Notes under the pieces: model-generated | What the model was told of the DNA's origin: nothing | The model's input: the letters and a program-made list of their open reading frames with translations, nothing else | Databases searched by the model: none | DNA from: an uncultured Lachnoclostridium sp. | GTDB lineage: Bacteria > Bacillota > Clostridia > Lachnospirales > Lachnospiraceae | NCBI GenBank assembly: GCA_944381625.1 | Contig: CALWLW010000026.1 | Coordinates: forward strand, 1 to 46,150 | Length of the DNA stretch: 46,150 bases | Direction: 5' to 3' | Program-made: the position numbers and the translations under genes | Shown here: positions 31,621 through 40,746 of the stretch, in pieces | Numbering within the stretch: position 1 is the first letter of the stretch | How the letters are laid out: each line of letters begins with the position of its first letter

Positions 31621-32286
31621 TTATGCCAGCATGCCCTTCTTATAAAAGACTCTGGCGATCAACAGCGTACCGAATACCGTAATCACGATCACCCAGGCAG
31701 CCGCCAGCGGGGTAAACAGCTTCAGCGCCACCGGAATCGCCAGGGCGAACACCGCCACCTTCGGATACTTGATGGCAAAATTTCCAAAGGTCGCCCCAAA
31801 GATGGCCGAGCTGGCATACTGGGTAAGTCCGGACACGATAAACTCCGGCAGGACCGCCAGTACCGCACTGCCGATGATCACCGCGGAAGTGGTGCCGATC
31901 AGGTTCGTGATGATGGATCCGCAGATGGCCATGGTGGAGACCACCTCGGCCTGGATCGTCCCCGGCGTGGAATCCGTCACATCCAGGGCCAGAGCCGCGC
32001 AGGGCACGCGCATATTGCCGATATTGCCCGACAGGAAACTTAAGTAGGTTCCGGAAAGCCCCAGAGCCGCGTAATAGGATACCGGCTCCACAAAGTAAAA
32101 CGCGCCGAAGGAGGCCGCCACCATACCCCAGGCTGTCAGCACCGTAGTCACCGGCGGCCAGCAGTCATAGGTAGTGCAGAGCCAGATCACCGGGATGAAT
32201 GCCGTCAGCGCGGCCAGGATATTGGTGGGCGTACCGATGATAATACTGTCGCGCTTCCATTCTTTCATAATATCTTTTTCGTTCAT
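31621..32286 (-). CDS. Membrane transport protein, partner of DUF5058
   Basis: 221 aa with about six hydrophobic segments after a short charged N-terminus. Gly/Ala/Ser-rich helices such as 'ICGSIITNLIGTTSAVIIGSAVLAVLPEFIVSGLTQYASSAIFG' suggest a substrate path. No known family is recognised by eye. The ATG at 32286 has GGAGG six bases before it; the ATG at 32292 is too close. The gap to the DUF5058 gene is 13 bases. The two proteins together probably form one transporter for the substrate of the M20 enzyme. Confidence 0.7.
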   Translation of the reverse strand: MNEKDIMKEWKRDSIIIGTPTNILAALTAFIPVIWLCTTYDCWPPVTTVLTAWGMVAASFGAFYFVEPVSYYAALGLSGTYLSFLSGNIGNMRVPCAALALDVTDSTPGTIQAEVVSTMAICGSIITNLIGTTSAVIIGSAVLAVLPEFIVSGLTQYASSAIFGATFGNFAIKYPKVAVFALAIPVALKLFTPLAAAWVIVITVFGTLLIARVFYKKGMLA

Positions 32287-32299
32287 GGTCATCCTCCTT

Positions 32300-33019
32300 C
32301 TAACGGAACAGCTGGTCGTAGCCCACTGAGAAAATCATGCCGATGATCATGGCGATGCCCAGGGAATACTCCATCAGCCGGGGGAATTTTTTGCATACCG
32401 TCTTCACCAGGATCACCATGGAGATGGCCCCAGCCAGCACCGCGATGGTATTCCCCACCCCTTTTAAGATCTCGCCGGAATTCAGATATCCGAAGATCCC
32501 CAGGGAACAGGCTCCGCTTAAGACCACCAGCCATTTCATATCTCCGCCGGAAACTTTATTGCGCAGGGTCTCCAGAGACGGTGTCGCCACGCCCGTGAAC
32601 AGGAGCCATCCCGCGCCGTTCAGCGCCATGGCAAACCAGGAAACCGCCAGGCATATCAACGTATACTGTTCCGATCCCAGCGCCACGCCGCAGGCCTCGG
32701 CCCCGATATTGGCCGCCGACAGCTCGGTGGCCGCCGCGCCGATGATGGACAGGCGGAGCCAGGCCATAGGCCCTCCGATGGAAGCCATCAGGCCCACCAT
32801 CACGATAAATACGCCCAGCGCCGGCCCGATGGCCGAGATAAAGCCCACACGGAAGGCTTCTTTGGGAATATGGGGATCGATCCCCGCCTCCCTGGTAATT
32901 TTGCTGCACTGACGCATATACAGCACAGCCTGGACTGCGGAGATCACCACCGTAATTCCGCAGAGGATCCACAGGATCGGAGCATTGGATACCTGCTGGA
33001 CCTGTTCGATAACGCTCAT
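32300..33019 (-). CDS. DUF5058 family membrane protein
   Basis: 239 aa with six or so membrane helices. The N-terminus 'NAPILWILCGITVVISAVQAVLYMRQC' followed by 'GIDPHIPKEAFRVGFISAIGPALGVFIVMVGLMASIGGPMAWLRLSIIGAA' and 'ELSAANIGAEA' is the DUF5058 pattern as I know it. It is the first gene of the transporter-amidohydrolase operon. AAAGGAGG lies eight bases before the ATG. Function is unproven; transport is inferred from topology and the M20 neighbour. Confidence 0.8.
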   Translation of the reverse strand: MSVIEQVQQVSNAPILWILCGITVVISAVQAVLYMRQCSKITREAGIDPHIPKEAFRVGFISAIGPALGVFIVMVGLMASIGGPMAWLRLSIIGAAATELSAANIGAEACGVALGSEQYTLICLAVSWFAMALNGAGWLLFTGVATPSLETLRNKVSGGDMKWLVVLSGACSLGIFGYLNSGEILKGVGNTIAVLAGAISMVILVKTVCKKFPRLMEYSLGIAMIIGMIFSVGYDQLFR

Positions 33020-33098
33020 TGTACATTCCTCCTTTTTCTTCTGACCGTTGTCGCTGCTTTTCTATTGTAAATCTTTATCAAATAAAAGCACGAATTCT

Positions 33099-33137
33099 AA
33101 AAAAGCGGCCGGAGATCTGAGCGGATACTCCGGCGGC
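33099..33137 (-). terminator. Terminator of the yesL end of the polA operon
   Basis: Minus strand stem GCCGGAG (33128-33134) with CTCCGGC (33108-33114), followed by six Ts (33099-33104). It lies downstream of yesL and ends the long minus-strand operon. Confidence 0.8.
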
Positions 33138-33158
33138 GCCTTTGCCGAAACATATGCG

Positions 33159-33791
33159 TTATCCCTCTTCCGGGACGCATTTTTTGAAGCATCTGTGAAA
33201 AAGCAAACTGTTTACCCAGGCCAGGAATCCCGGCCCCAATAAGATCCAGACGATCATAAAGTGGAAAAACAGCGATGGGGACAACAGGAAATTCCACACC
33301 GGCAGTCCGCTGATCAATACAGTCAGGAGAAAAACCGGAAAATTTGCCGCCGCCATCAACCACGCATTTTTCATCGTGTTCCGTATTCCTCCGCAGAACC
33401 TCGCCTGGACGGGATACACAAACATGGCTTCCATCAGCCATGCCGCCAGGAAGATCCCCGTCAAAATTCCGAACGGAAGCCTGAGGTTCCCTGGAAGCAT
33501 GCTCACCGCCACTCCATAGAATCCCAACAGAAACAGCAGCGCCGTCAGGATCAGATGGATCAGCGTGGCCTGTCGGAGATTCTCACGGAACGCGTCAAAG
33601 AACCCTGCCACGGTCCGACGCTCCTCATGCCGGGCCATGCGCAGCGTCACCGTGTACAGAGCCGCCGCGGAAGCGCCCGCCGTCACCAGCGGAAGGGAGC
33701 AAAAAAGGTAAAGCAGACTTAAAAGCAGGAAATCCGCGATCTTCGCCATGAAGCCGCCCAACATGCTGTCCTCGGAAAAATACTTGTTCAT
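33159..33791 (-). CDS. YesL family membrane protein (DUF624)
   Basis: 210 aa with five membrane helices. 'FMAKIADFLLLSLLYLFCSLPLVTAGASAAALYTVTLRMARHEE' is the DUF624/YesL N-terminus, and 'FGFNLRQATLIHLIL'-type and 'NAWLMAAANFP' segments follow in the expected order. Such proteins often accompany sugar transporters, but here none is near. The ATG at 33791 is preferred (GGGAG seven bases upstream) over the GTG three bases earlier. It follows UPF0210 by 12 bases. Confidence 0.85.
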   Translation of the reverse strand: MNKYFSEDSMLGGFMAKIADFLLLSLLYLFCSLPLVTAGASAAALYTVTLRMARHEERRTVAGFFDAFRENLRQATLIHLILTALLFLLGFYGVAVSMLPGNLRLPFGILTGIFLAAWLMEAMFVYPVQARFCGGIRNTMKNAWLMAAANFPVFLLTVLISGLPVWNFLLSPSLFFHFMIVWILLGPGFLAWVNSLLFHRCFKKCVPEEG

Positions 33792-33803
33792 CACATGTCT
33801 CCC

Positions 33804-35168
33804 TTAGTTCTTAAAGCTGTGGATGGGCGCCGGAATCCTTCCGCCCCTGTTGACGAAGGCTTCGCAGGAATAAGGATTCACCGGCATCACCGGCGCGTAT
33901 CCCAGAAGCCCGCCGAATTCCACCATCTCGCCCACGCCTTTTCCCACCACCGGGATCAGACGCACAGCCGTCGTCTTCTGATTCACCATGCCGATGGCCA
34001 TCTCATCCGCGATGATGCCGGAGAGCGTGGATGCGGGCGTATTGCCCGGCACTGCAATCATATCCAGTCCCACGGAGCAGACGCAGGTCATGGCCTCCAG
34101 CTTCTCCAGGGTCAGCGCCCCTGCCTTCACCGCGTCGATCATCCCCTGGTCTTCGCTGACCGGGATAAACGCGCCGCTTAAGCCGCCCACATAGGAGGAC
34201 GCCATGACGCCGCCCTTTTTCACCTGGTCGTTCAGAAGAGCCAGCGCCGCTGTGGTTCCCGGAGCACCTGCATATTCCACGCCGATCTCCTGGAGAATAT
34301 CCGCCACACTGTCGCCGATGGCCGGCGTGGGAGCCAGGGACAGATCCACGATGCCGAAGGGGATGCCCAGCCTCCTGGACGCCTCCTGAGCCACCAGCTG
34401 TCCCACTCGCGTCACCTTGAAGGCCGTCTTCTTAATCGTCTCACACAGTACCTCAAAGTTCTCTCCCCGCACCTTGGAGAGCGCCGTCTTCACCACGCCG
34501 GGGCCGCTGACGCCCACGTTGATCACCGCGTCCGCCTCTGTCACGCCGTGGAAGGCTCCCGCCATGAACGGGTTGTCGTCCGGGGCGTTGCAGAAGATCA
34601 CCAGCTTGGCGCAGCCCAGGGAATCCTCCTCCTTGGTCAGCTCGGCGGTCTTCTTGATGATCTCTCCCATCATCTTCACCGCGTCCATATCGATCCCCGT
34701 CTTGGTGGAACCCACATTGACAGAGCTGCACACCCGGCCGGTCTGGGCCAGAGCCTGGGGGATCGCCTGCATCAGCAGCCGGTCGCTGGCCGTCATTCCC
34801 TTGGATACCAGAGCGGAAAAACCACCCAGGAAGTTCACGCCCACCGTCTCGGCGGCCCGGTCCAGCACTTTGGCAATCTCCACATAATCCTCCGGAGTCC
34901 GGCACGCCGCGCCGCCCACCAGCGCGATGGGGGTCACGGAGATTCGCTTGTTTACGATGGGGATGCCGTACTGCTCCTCAATCGCCTTTCCCACAGACAC
35001 CAGATCCTTTGCGGTTCCGGTAATCTTATCATATATCTTGACCTTCAGTCTCTCCAGATCGGAGTCAATACAGTCCAGCAGGCTGATCCCCAGTGTGATG
35101 GTACGCACGTCCAGGTTTTCCTGTTCGATCATCTTGTTGGTTTCCAGCACCTCGTTAATATTGATCAT
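33804..35168 (-). CDS. UPF0210/PFL family protein
   Basis: 454 aa, the full family length. Recognisable stretches are '[18 protein letters not shown]', '[16 protein letters not shown]', '[15 protein letters not shown]', '[18 protein letters not shown]', '[38 protein letters not shown]' and '[16 protein letters not shown]'. The crystal fold is related to pyruvate formate-lyase, but no Gly-radical motif is present and the activity is unknown. It is always near the ACT-domain UPF0237 gene, as here (63 bases upstream), so the two probably work together. Confidence 0.93.
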   Translation of the reverse strand: MININEVLETNKMIEQENLDVRTITLGISLLDCIDSDLERLKVKIYDKITGTAKDLVSVGKAIEEQYGIPIVNKRISVTPIALVGGAACRTPEDYVEIAKVLDRAAETVGVNFLGGFSALVSKGMTASDRLLMQAIPQALAQTGRVCSSVNVGSTKTGIDMDAVKMMGEIIKKTAELTKEEDSLGCAKLVIFCNAPDDNPFMAGAFHGVTEADAVINVGVSGPGVVKTALSKVRGENFEVLCETIKKTAFKVTRVGQLVAQEASRRLGIPFGIVDLSLAPTPAIGDSVADILQEIGVEYAGAPGTTAALALLNDQVKKGGVMASSYVGGLSGAFIPVSEDQGMIDAVKAGALTLEKLEAMTCVCSVGLDMIAVPGNTPASTLSGIIADEMAIGMVNQKTTAVRLIPVVGKGVGEMVEFGGLLGYAPVMPVNPYSCEAFVNRGGRIPAPIHSFKN

Positions 35169-35231
35169 GAATATCTTGCTCCTGTCTTATGTATTTCCGG
35201 CTTGTCCGGCCCGTATCCCGGGAGACGCCGG

Positions 35232-35501
35232 TCAGATTCTGTGCATCATATTGAAAATATCCTCGTGCTGGCAGTGGATCACAACCCCGATCTCTTCTCC
35301 CAGCCCGGCCAGCTCCTGGGACATCTTTGTCACATCCGTCACCTTCACCGCGTCCACGACCATCATCATATTGAAATATCCGTCCACGATGGTCTGGGAA
35401 ATATCCAGGATATTCACCTGGTTCTCCGCCAGATAAGTGCAGACCTTCGCGATAATCCCCACCGTGTCGTGTCCCACCACTGTAATGATAAATTTTCTCA
35501 T
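35232..35501 (-). CDS. ACT-domain protein UPF0237
   Basis: 89 aa single ACT domain: 'MRKFIITVVGHDTVGIIAKVCTYLAENQVNILDISQTIVDGYFNMMMVVD', with a conserved C-terminal 'QHEDIFNMMHRI'. ACT domains bind small ligands, often amino acids. Paired with UPF0210 downstream, it may be the ligand-sensing regulator of that protein. GAGGAGG lies 8-9 bases before the ATG. Confidence 0.94.
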   Translation of the reverse strand: MRKFIITVVGHDTVGIIAKVCTYLAENQVNILDISQTIVDGYFNMMMVVDAVKVTDVTKMSQELAGLGEEIGVVIHCQHEDIFNMMHRI

Positions 35502-35528
35502 CTCTTTTATCCTCCTCGGCCTGTTGTA

Positions 35529-36326
35529 CTAAAATTCGCATACTCCGGAGACGCAGTCCCGCTTCGCCACCTGAATATCAAAATCACCCGGCATATATTT
35601 TACCGGGTCCAGCTGGATCTCCAGCTTCACCGTCTCATAAGCAAGCTCCGCGTAATTGTTCTCCTTGCTCAGATGTCCCAGGTAGATCTTCTTCATATTG
35701 TCGTGAAGCACCCGGCACAGAAGCTGTCCCGCGCTCTCGTTGGACAGATGTCCCCTGTCCCCCAGGATCCTCCGCTTCAGCGGATAGGGGTAGGGTCCCA
35801 CCTGGAGCATCTGGATATCGTGATTCGCCTCCACTAAAAGCACGTCCAGGTCTTTCAGATGGTCCACGATATAATCCGTGTAAACTCCCATATCCGTGGC
35901 CACCGCGGCGCTCTTCTCCCCGCACCGGAACCGGTACGCCACAGGCTCCGCCGCGTCGTGGGAGATGGCGAACGGCTCCACCTCCACATCCCCTATGGTG
36001 AACGCCTCGTCCGCCCGTACCACATGGTACAGTTCTTCATCGATGGTGCCCAGTCCGGACATGGCCTTCATCTGGGCGATGGTCCCCGCCGTGCCGTAGA
36101 TGGGCATCCCGTATCTCCTGGCCAGAATCCCGACCCCTTTCACATGGTCGGAATGCTCATGGGTGATCAGAAGCCCCTGGATATCCTTTCCCTCCAGTTC
36201 GATCTGGCGAAGGCCCTCCTCGATCTTCTTGGCGCTGATCCCCGCGTCCACCAGAAGATGGGTGCTGTCGCTTCCCGTATAAATACAATTACCACTGCTT
36301 CCGCTGGCAATACTGCACAATCTCAT
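35529..36326 (-). CDS. walJ: MBL-fold hydrolase of the YycJ/WalJ family
   Basis: 265 aa. MBL motif THEHSDH at about residues 55-61, 'FAISHDAAEP', a metal-bridging Asp in AVATDMGVY and 'LGHLSKENN' near the C-terminus. The start 'MRLCSIASGSSGNC' is typical of WalJ/YycJ, a family with reported nuclease activity and a role in DNA repair. It is adjacent to coaE and polA rather than to walRK. The phage-encoded protein at 2206-2862 is a shorter relative. Confidence 0.9.
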   Translation of the reverse strand: MRLCSIASGSSGNCIYTGSDSTHLLVDAGISAKKIEEGLRQIELEGKDIQGLLITHEHSDHVKGVGILARRYGMPIYGTAGTIAQMKAMSGLGTIDEELYHVVRADEAFTIGDVEVEPFAISHDAAEPVAYRFRCGEKSAAVATDMGVYTDYIVDHLKDLDVLLVEANHDIQMLQVGPYPYPLKRRILGDRGHLSNESAGQLLCRVLHDNMKKIYLGHLSKENNYAELAYETVKLEIQLDPVKYMPGDFDIQVAKRDCVSGVCEF

Positions 36327-36914
36327 CTATCGTCTCATCCTTTTGTCAATCCGGTCTTTCAGTTCTTCCACTGTCCCGTTGTTTTCCACCACAGCCTGGC
36401 ACCTGGCCAGGAACTCTTCCCTGCTTTTCTGCGCCCGCAGGATCTGATCGATCCGTTCGTCCGTATAGCCCCGGCTCTCCTTAAGCCGCCGCCTGCGGAC
36501 GTCCTCATCGGTATCAATATACCATGTTTCATCGCAGAACGCATCATATTTTTCTTCCAGAAAAAGGGCGGCCTCCACCGCCGCGTACGTCCTGCCCTCT
36601 TTCCTGGCCGCCTCCAGGCGTTTTAAAATCTCTTCTTTCACAGCCGGGTGGATGATGGCGTTGAGCGCCGGCAGCCGCTCCTGGCAGGAAAAAACGATGC
36701 CGCCCAGTTTTTTCCGGTCGATCCTTCCGTCCCTGTCCAGGATACCATCCCCGAACGCCTCCAGCACCTGGCCGTAGGCTTTTTCTCCCGGTTCCATCAC
36801 TTCGTGCCCCACCAGGTCCGCCTGGATCACCAGCACCCCGTACTGCTCCCGCAGGTATTCCAGCACCTGGCTCTTGCCGGAGCCCACGCCTCCTGTTATC
36901 CCGATCACTTTCAT
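36327..36914 (-). CDS. coaE: Dephospho-CoA kinase
   Basis: 195 aa. Last step of coenzyme A synthesis. Walker A GGVGSGKS at residues 8-15, 'VIQADLVGHEVM' (substrate-binding Asp), 'INAIIHPAV'-type segment (LNAIIHPAVKEEI), 'AALFLE' and 'RRRLKESRGYTDERI'. Its ATG directly follows the polA stop (TAGATG), with GAGGCG upstream inside polA; coaE next to polA is a common arrangement in Firmicutes. Confidence 0.96.
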   Translation of the reverse strand: MKVIGITGGVGSGKSQVLEYLREQYGVLVIQADLVGHEVMEPGEKAYGQVLEAFGDGILDRDGRIDRKKLGGIVFSCQERLPALNAIIHPAVKEEILKRLEAARKEGRTYAAVEAALFLEEKYDAFCDETWYIDTDEDVRRRRLKESRGYTDERIDQILRAQKSREEFLARCQAVVENNGTVEELKDRIDKRMRR

Positions 36915-39437
36915 CTATTTCGCCTCGTACCAGTTCGCGCCCCTGTGCAGGTCGATCTCCAGCGGCACTTTCAGTTCCGCCGCCTGCTGCATCTCCTGGC
37001 GCAGAATCTCTTCCACCCGGTCCGCCTCTTCTTCCTTCGCTTCGATTAAAAGCTCGTCATGCACCTGGAGAATCAGCCTGGAAGCAAGTCCTTCCTCCTT
37101 CAGCCGGTCGTGGACGCGCACCATGGCGATCTTGATAATATCCGCCGCGGTTCCCTGGATGGGAGAATTCATGGCCACGCGCTCCCCAAAAGAACGCTGC
37201 ATGAAGTTGGAAGATTTCAGCTCCGGCACCGGCCTGCGCCGGCCGAACATGGTCTTAGCATAGCCGTTCTCCTTTGCAGACGCCACCAGCCCGTCCAGGA
37301 AACCTTTGATTCCCGGATAGGTCTCAAAGTAACGGTCGATATACTCCTTCGCTTCCTTCGTGGAGATATCCAGATCCTGGCTCAGCCCGAAAGAGCTGAT
37401 TCCATACACGATGCCGAAATTCACCGCCTTGGCGTTGCGCCTCTGCAGGGGCGTCACCTCCTCCAGCGGCACGTGGAATACCTGGGACGCGGTGATCCTG
37501 TGAATATCCTCCGCCTGGCGGTACGCCTCGATCAGTTTCTCGTCCCCGGACATGTGCGCCAGCACTCTCAGCTCGATCTGCGAATAGTCCGCGTCCACAA
37601 AGACGCACCCCTCCGCCGGAATGAACACCTTGCGGATCAGCCGTCCCAGTTCCATCCGGACCGGAATGTTCTGGAGATTCGGCTCCGTGCTGCTGATCCG
37701 GCCGGTAGCCGTGATGGTCTGGTTGAAGCTGCTGTGAATCCGGCCGTCCCCGGCGATGCAGGCGGACAGCCCGTCCGCATAGGTGGATTTCAGTTTGGTC
37801 AGCTGCCGGTACTCCAGGATGTCCTTCACGATGGGATAATCCGGCGCCAGCTTGTCCAGCACTTCCGCCGAGGTAGAGTATCCGGTCTTTGTCTTCTTGC
37901 CGCCGGGAAGTCCCAGCTTCTCAAAAAGAATCACGCCCATCTGCTTGGGAGAATGAATGTTGAAGGCTTCCCCCGCCGCCTGGTGGATCTGCGTTTCCAG
38001 TTCTTCAATCCGTCCGGTCAGGGCTTCCCCGTAAGCATGGAGTTCTTCCGCATTGACCCGCATCCCCGCCACTTCCATGTCGTAGAGGGTAAATACCAGC
38101 GGCATCTCAATCTCGTCAAACAGCTTCCTCATACCGGCGTCGGAGAGCTTCTCCGTCAGGGACGCCATCCGGCCGAAAGTGGTCCCGGCCGCGTACGGTT
38201 TTCCCAGATCCTCATGGGCGTAGCTGCCCATGAGCGGGTTGACCAGGTAAGCCGCGATCTCCACATCAAAAAGATGGCCGCGGGCTTCTGTCCGCACGTC
38301 CTTTAATACTTTTTTCACATCCGAAACGGCGCACAGCGGCACCCGCTCAACCGTCTCGGACAACTTGCCCAGCAGGTACTCTTCCGTCAGGAATCCTTCC
38401 GCGGGCAGATAAAACACTTCATTTTCGGAAAAAGCAAGGGAGACGCCGGTCTCTTCTCCGTTCCTGCAGATTTCAAACGCCAGCCGTTCCTTTTCCCCTG
38501 CCTGGCGGAAGATCTCTTCCGCCCGCGCAAAATCATCTACCCGCTCCGCCTCCGGCGCTTTCGTGTCCGCGGATTCAAAACGCTGCAGAAGTTTCTTGAA
38601 ATTCAGTTTTTTGCACCACTCATAGGCTTCCGGCGTGTACAGATCTCCCAGGCGCGCCTGCTCCCAGTCCAGCTCCACCGGCGCTTCCACACAGATGGTG
38701 GCCAGCTTTTTGCTCATAACCGCCATATCATAGTGGGCCTTCAGCGCTTCTTTTGCCCGGTTGGGTCTGATCTCCTCCACATGGGCGTAGGCATTCTCCA
38801 CGCTGCCGTAGGCCGTGATCAGGCTGGTGGCCGTCTTCTCCCCGATCCCCGGCACGCCGGGAATATTATCGGAAGAGTCGCCCATGAGCGCCTTCAGTTC
38901 GATGATCTGGGCAGGCGTCACCTGGTATGCCTCCAGCACGTCTCTGGTATGATAATTCTCAATCTCTGTGGTTCCCCGTTTCGTCTTGGGTATCCTGATC
39001 AGGATCCGGTCCGTGGCGATCTGCAAAAGATCCCGGTCACCGGAGACGATCACCGCGTCCAGCCCCCTGGCCTCGCTCCTCCTGGCCACCGTACCCAGCA
39101 GGTCGTCGGCCTCGTAGCCCTCCTGCATGAGCAGAGGAATCCCCATGGCCTTCAACAGTTCCTTTAACACCGGCACCTGCTCCCGCAGTTCCTCCGGCAT
39201 GGGTTTCCGGGTACCCTTATACGCCTCATACATCTCATGCCGGAACGTGGGCGCTTTCAGGTCAAAGGCCACCGCTAGATAATCCGGTTGCTCTTCGTCC
39301 AGAATCCGAAACATAATGTTCAAAAACCCGTAGATCCCGTTGGTATGCAGCCCTTCTTCATTGGTCAGGTCCGGCACGCCGTAGAACGCCCGGTTGATAA
39401 TGCTGTGTCCGTCTATCAATACGATCTTTTCACTCAT
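36915..39437 (-). CDS. polA: DNA polymerase I
   Basis: 840 aa. 5'-3' exonuclease domain about 1-290 ('VLIDGHSIINRAFYG', 'EADDLLGT', 'GDSSDNIPGVPGIGEKTA'). The 3'-5' exonuclease-like domain (about 305-460) lacks the catalytic Asp-x-Glu (the region reads FEICRN), so proofreading is probably lost, as in many Firmicutes. The polymerase domain from about 465 has 'DADYSQIELRVLAHMSGD' (motif A), 'RRNAKAVNFGIVYGISSFGL' (motif B) and 'LQVHDELLIEA' (motif C). The ATG at 39437 overlaps the previous stop (TGATG), so it is coupled to that gene. Confidence 0.97.
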   Translation of the reverse strand: MSEKIVLIDGHSIINRAFYGVPDLTNEEGLHTNGIYGFLNIMFRILDEEQPDYLAVAFDLKAPTFRHEMYEAYKGTRKPMPEELREQVPVLKELLKAMGIPLLMQEGYEADDLLGTVARRSEARGLDAVIVSGDRDLLQIATDRILIRIPKTKRGTTEIENYHTRDVLEAYQVTPAQIIELKALMGDSSDNIPGVPGIGEKTATSLITAYGSVENAYAHVEEIRPNRAKEALKAHYDMAVMSKKLATICVEAPVELDWEQARLGDLYTPEAYEWCKKLNFKKLLQRFESADTKAPEAERVDDFARAEEIFRQAGEKERLAFEICRNGEETGVSLAFSENEVFYLPAEGFLTEEYLLGKLSETVERVPLCAVSDVKKVLKDVRTEARGHLFDVEIAAYLVNPLMGSYAHEDLGKPYAAGTTFGRMASLTEKLSDAGMRKLFDEIEMPLVFTLYDMEVAGMRVNAEELHAYGEALTGRIEELETQIHQAAGEAFNIHSPKQMGVILFEKLGLPGGKKTKTGYSTSAEVLDKLAPDYPIVKDILEYRQLTKLKSTYADGLSACIAGDGRIHSSFNQTITATGRISSTEPNLQNIPVRMELGRLIRKVFIPAEGCVFVDADYSQIELRVLAHMSGDEKLIEAYRQAEDIHRITASQVFHVPLEEVTPLQRRNAKAVNFGIVYGISSFGLSQDLDISTKEAKEYIDRYFETYPGIKGFLDGLVASAKENGYAKTMFGRRRPVPELKSSNFMQRSFGERVAMNSPIQGTAADIIKIAMVRVHDRLKEEGLASRLILQVHDELLIEAKEEEADRVEEILRQEMQQAAELKVPLEIDLHRGANWYEAK

Positions 39438-39760
39438 CAGAAAAATAACCTCACAATCATATAACACAGGCTGGCCGTGGCGGCCGCCTTCAGCAAAAAG
39501 GAATACAGGGCCAGGAACCGTTCGTCCCTGGCGTCCTCCTCAGAATTTTCCAGCGTATCCTCCACCAGGGTACGGTAATCGATCTTCTCATCCGCTCCGT
39601 CCAGCTGGCGGATGCCCGCGAAAACCGTGGCGTACACCTCCAGCTCTTCGTAGCATTCCGAACAGTGCCGGACATGCCGGACAAATTCCTCTTCTGTCTT
39701 TTCCTGCAGCTCTCCGTTGATGTACGGCACAAGCTGCCTCTGCACCTCTTTGCAGTTCAT
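39437..39760 (-). CDS. Zinc-finger (zf-HC2) membrane protein, anti-sigma-like
   Basis: 107 aa. An N-terminal putative zinc finger, 'CKEVQRQLVPYINGELQEKTEEEFVRHVRHCSEC', with the His-x3-Cys-x2-Cys pattern of anti-sigma factors and one C-terminal membrane helix (about 88-105). No sigma-factor gene is adjacent, unusual for this type. It is translationally coupled to polA and follows the CPBP protease gene by one base; that membrane protease could in principle act on it. Confidence 0.8.
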   Translation of the reverse strand: MNCKEVQRQLVPYINGELQEKTEEEFVRHVRHCSECYEELEVYATVFAGIRQLDGADEKIDYRTLVEDTLENSEEDARDERFLALYSFLLKAAATASLCYMIVRLFF

Positions 39761-39761
39761 A

Positions 39762-40628
39762 TCACCACTCCTGTCGCTCTCCCCACTGCGGACCCAAACA
39801 GGTCATCCGAAGCCCGACTCCGATACATACCGGCCCCAGCACCAACAGCAGGATATTGACGGCCAGGGGCACGCCTGTCAGGGCCGTCGCCAGATAGGTT
39901 CCGCAGAAATTAAAAAACATATGCATCAGCATGGGCGCCGCCAGAGACCCGGATTTTTTATACACGATTCCCAGCAGGAATCCCAGCGCGAACGCGTAGC
40001 CGCCCTGCACCCAGTTCATGTGCACCAGGCCGAACAGTGCCGCCTGCAATAGATTCGCAGCCAGGAACGGCATCCCCGTCCGCTCCAGGTACCGGTATGT
40101 CAGGCCGCGGTAGGCAATCTCCTCCCCTATGGGCGCCAGCACAAGGGTCGCCACCGTGGACAGGAGCGTCAGACCGGCGATCCCGCTCTCATTCACCAGC
40201 GCCTCATACTCCGCCATCAGGCCGGGAAGCGCCCAGCCCATGAAAACCATATAAAAATTCACCGCCACATAGAACCCCAGGCTCAGGATCACCATTCCCG
40301 CCAGCTTTTTCGGGCGGAACACCTGGCTTACCTGTATCCTCCCTTTTCTGTAGACAAACAGGAAATAATACCACGGGAGCGTCACCAGCAGGGTCAGAAC
40401 CTGGGATATGACCTGGATATTCATCACCGCGTCCATCAAAAGCTCCGTCGCCTGCTCCGTCAGGGCCTGGGCGTCCATCCCCGTACCCGCAACCATGAGA
40501 ACCCCCATGGCCAGGCCGGACACGATGGAGATAAACACCACCTGAACCGCCAAGAACACAACTGTGGGCAGAAGCGCCAGAAAGCCCCGCCCGATTCTTC
40601 TGTATATGCTCAAATTCTTTTCCTCCAT
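39762..40628 (-). CDS. CPBP-family intramembrane metalloprotease
   Basis: 288 aa with about eight membrane helices. The family motifs are present: 'PIGEEIAYRGLTYRYLER' (Glu-Glu-x3-Arg, about residues 185-190), 'FGLVHMN' and 'LMHMFFNF'. CPBP proteases process prenylated or bacteriocin-related peptides or have regulatory roles. The ATG at 40628 has GGAGAAA before it; a TTG at 40613 behind GGAGG is a possible alternative. First gene of the polA operon, just after tRNA-Leu. Confidence 0.88.
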   Translation of the reverse strand: MEEKNLSIYRRIGRGFLALLPTVVFLAVQVVFISIVSGLAMGVLMVAGTGMDAQALTEQATELLMDAVMNIQVISQVLTLLVTLPWYYFLFVYRKGRIQVSQVFRPKKLAGMVILSLGFYVAVNFYMVFMGWALPGLMAEYEALVNESGIAGLTLLSTVATLVLAPIGEEIAYRGLTYRYLERTGMPFLAANLLQAALFGLVHMNWVQGGYAFALGFLLGIVYKKSGSLAAPMLMHMFFNFCGTYLATALTGVPLAVNILLLVLGPVCIGVGLRMTCLGPQWGERQEW

Positions 40629-40702
40629 TTTCTCCGCCTGCGGCGGGCTGCCTGTGCAGCATCTTTTCTTTCCGCCGCAGCATGGTCCCGCCCGGAGTCT
40701 GG

Positions 40703-40743
40703 CTGTTCTCAGGGAAAGTTCGAAGAACTTTCCCTGAGAACAG
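40703..40743. repeat. Perfect 19-bp inverted repeat with 3-base loop
   Basis: CTGTTCTCAGGGAAAGTTC (40703-40721), loop GAA, GAACTTTCCCTGAGAACAG (40725-40743), no mismatch. It lies between the tRNA-Leu terminator and the CPBP gene. No U-tract follows in either direction. Confidence 0.9.
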
Positions 40744-40746
40744 CAG

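Noticed and set aside
34548..35837. 429-codon plus-strand open frame over UPF0210, ACT and walJ
   Set aside because: It crosses three clear minus-strand genes and reads as low-complexity His/Leu/Gln text, a mirror of their codon usage.
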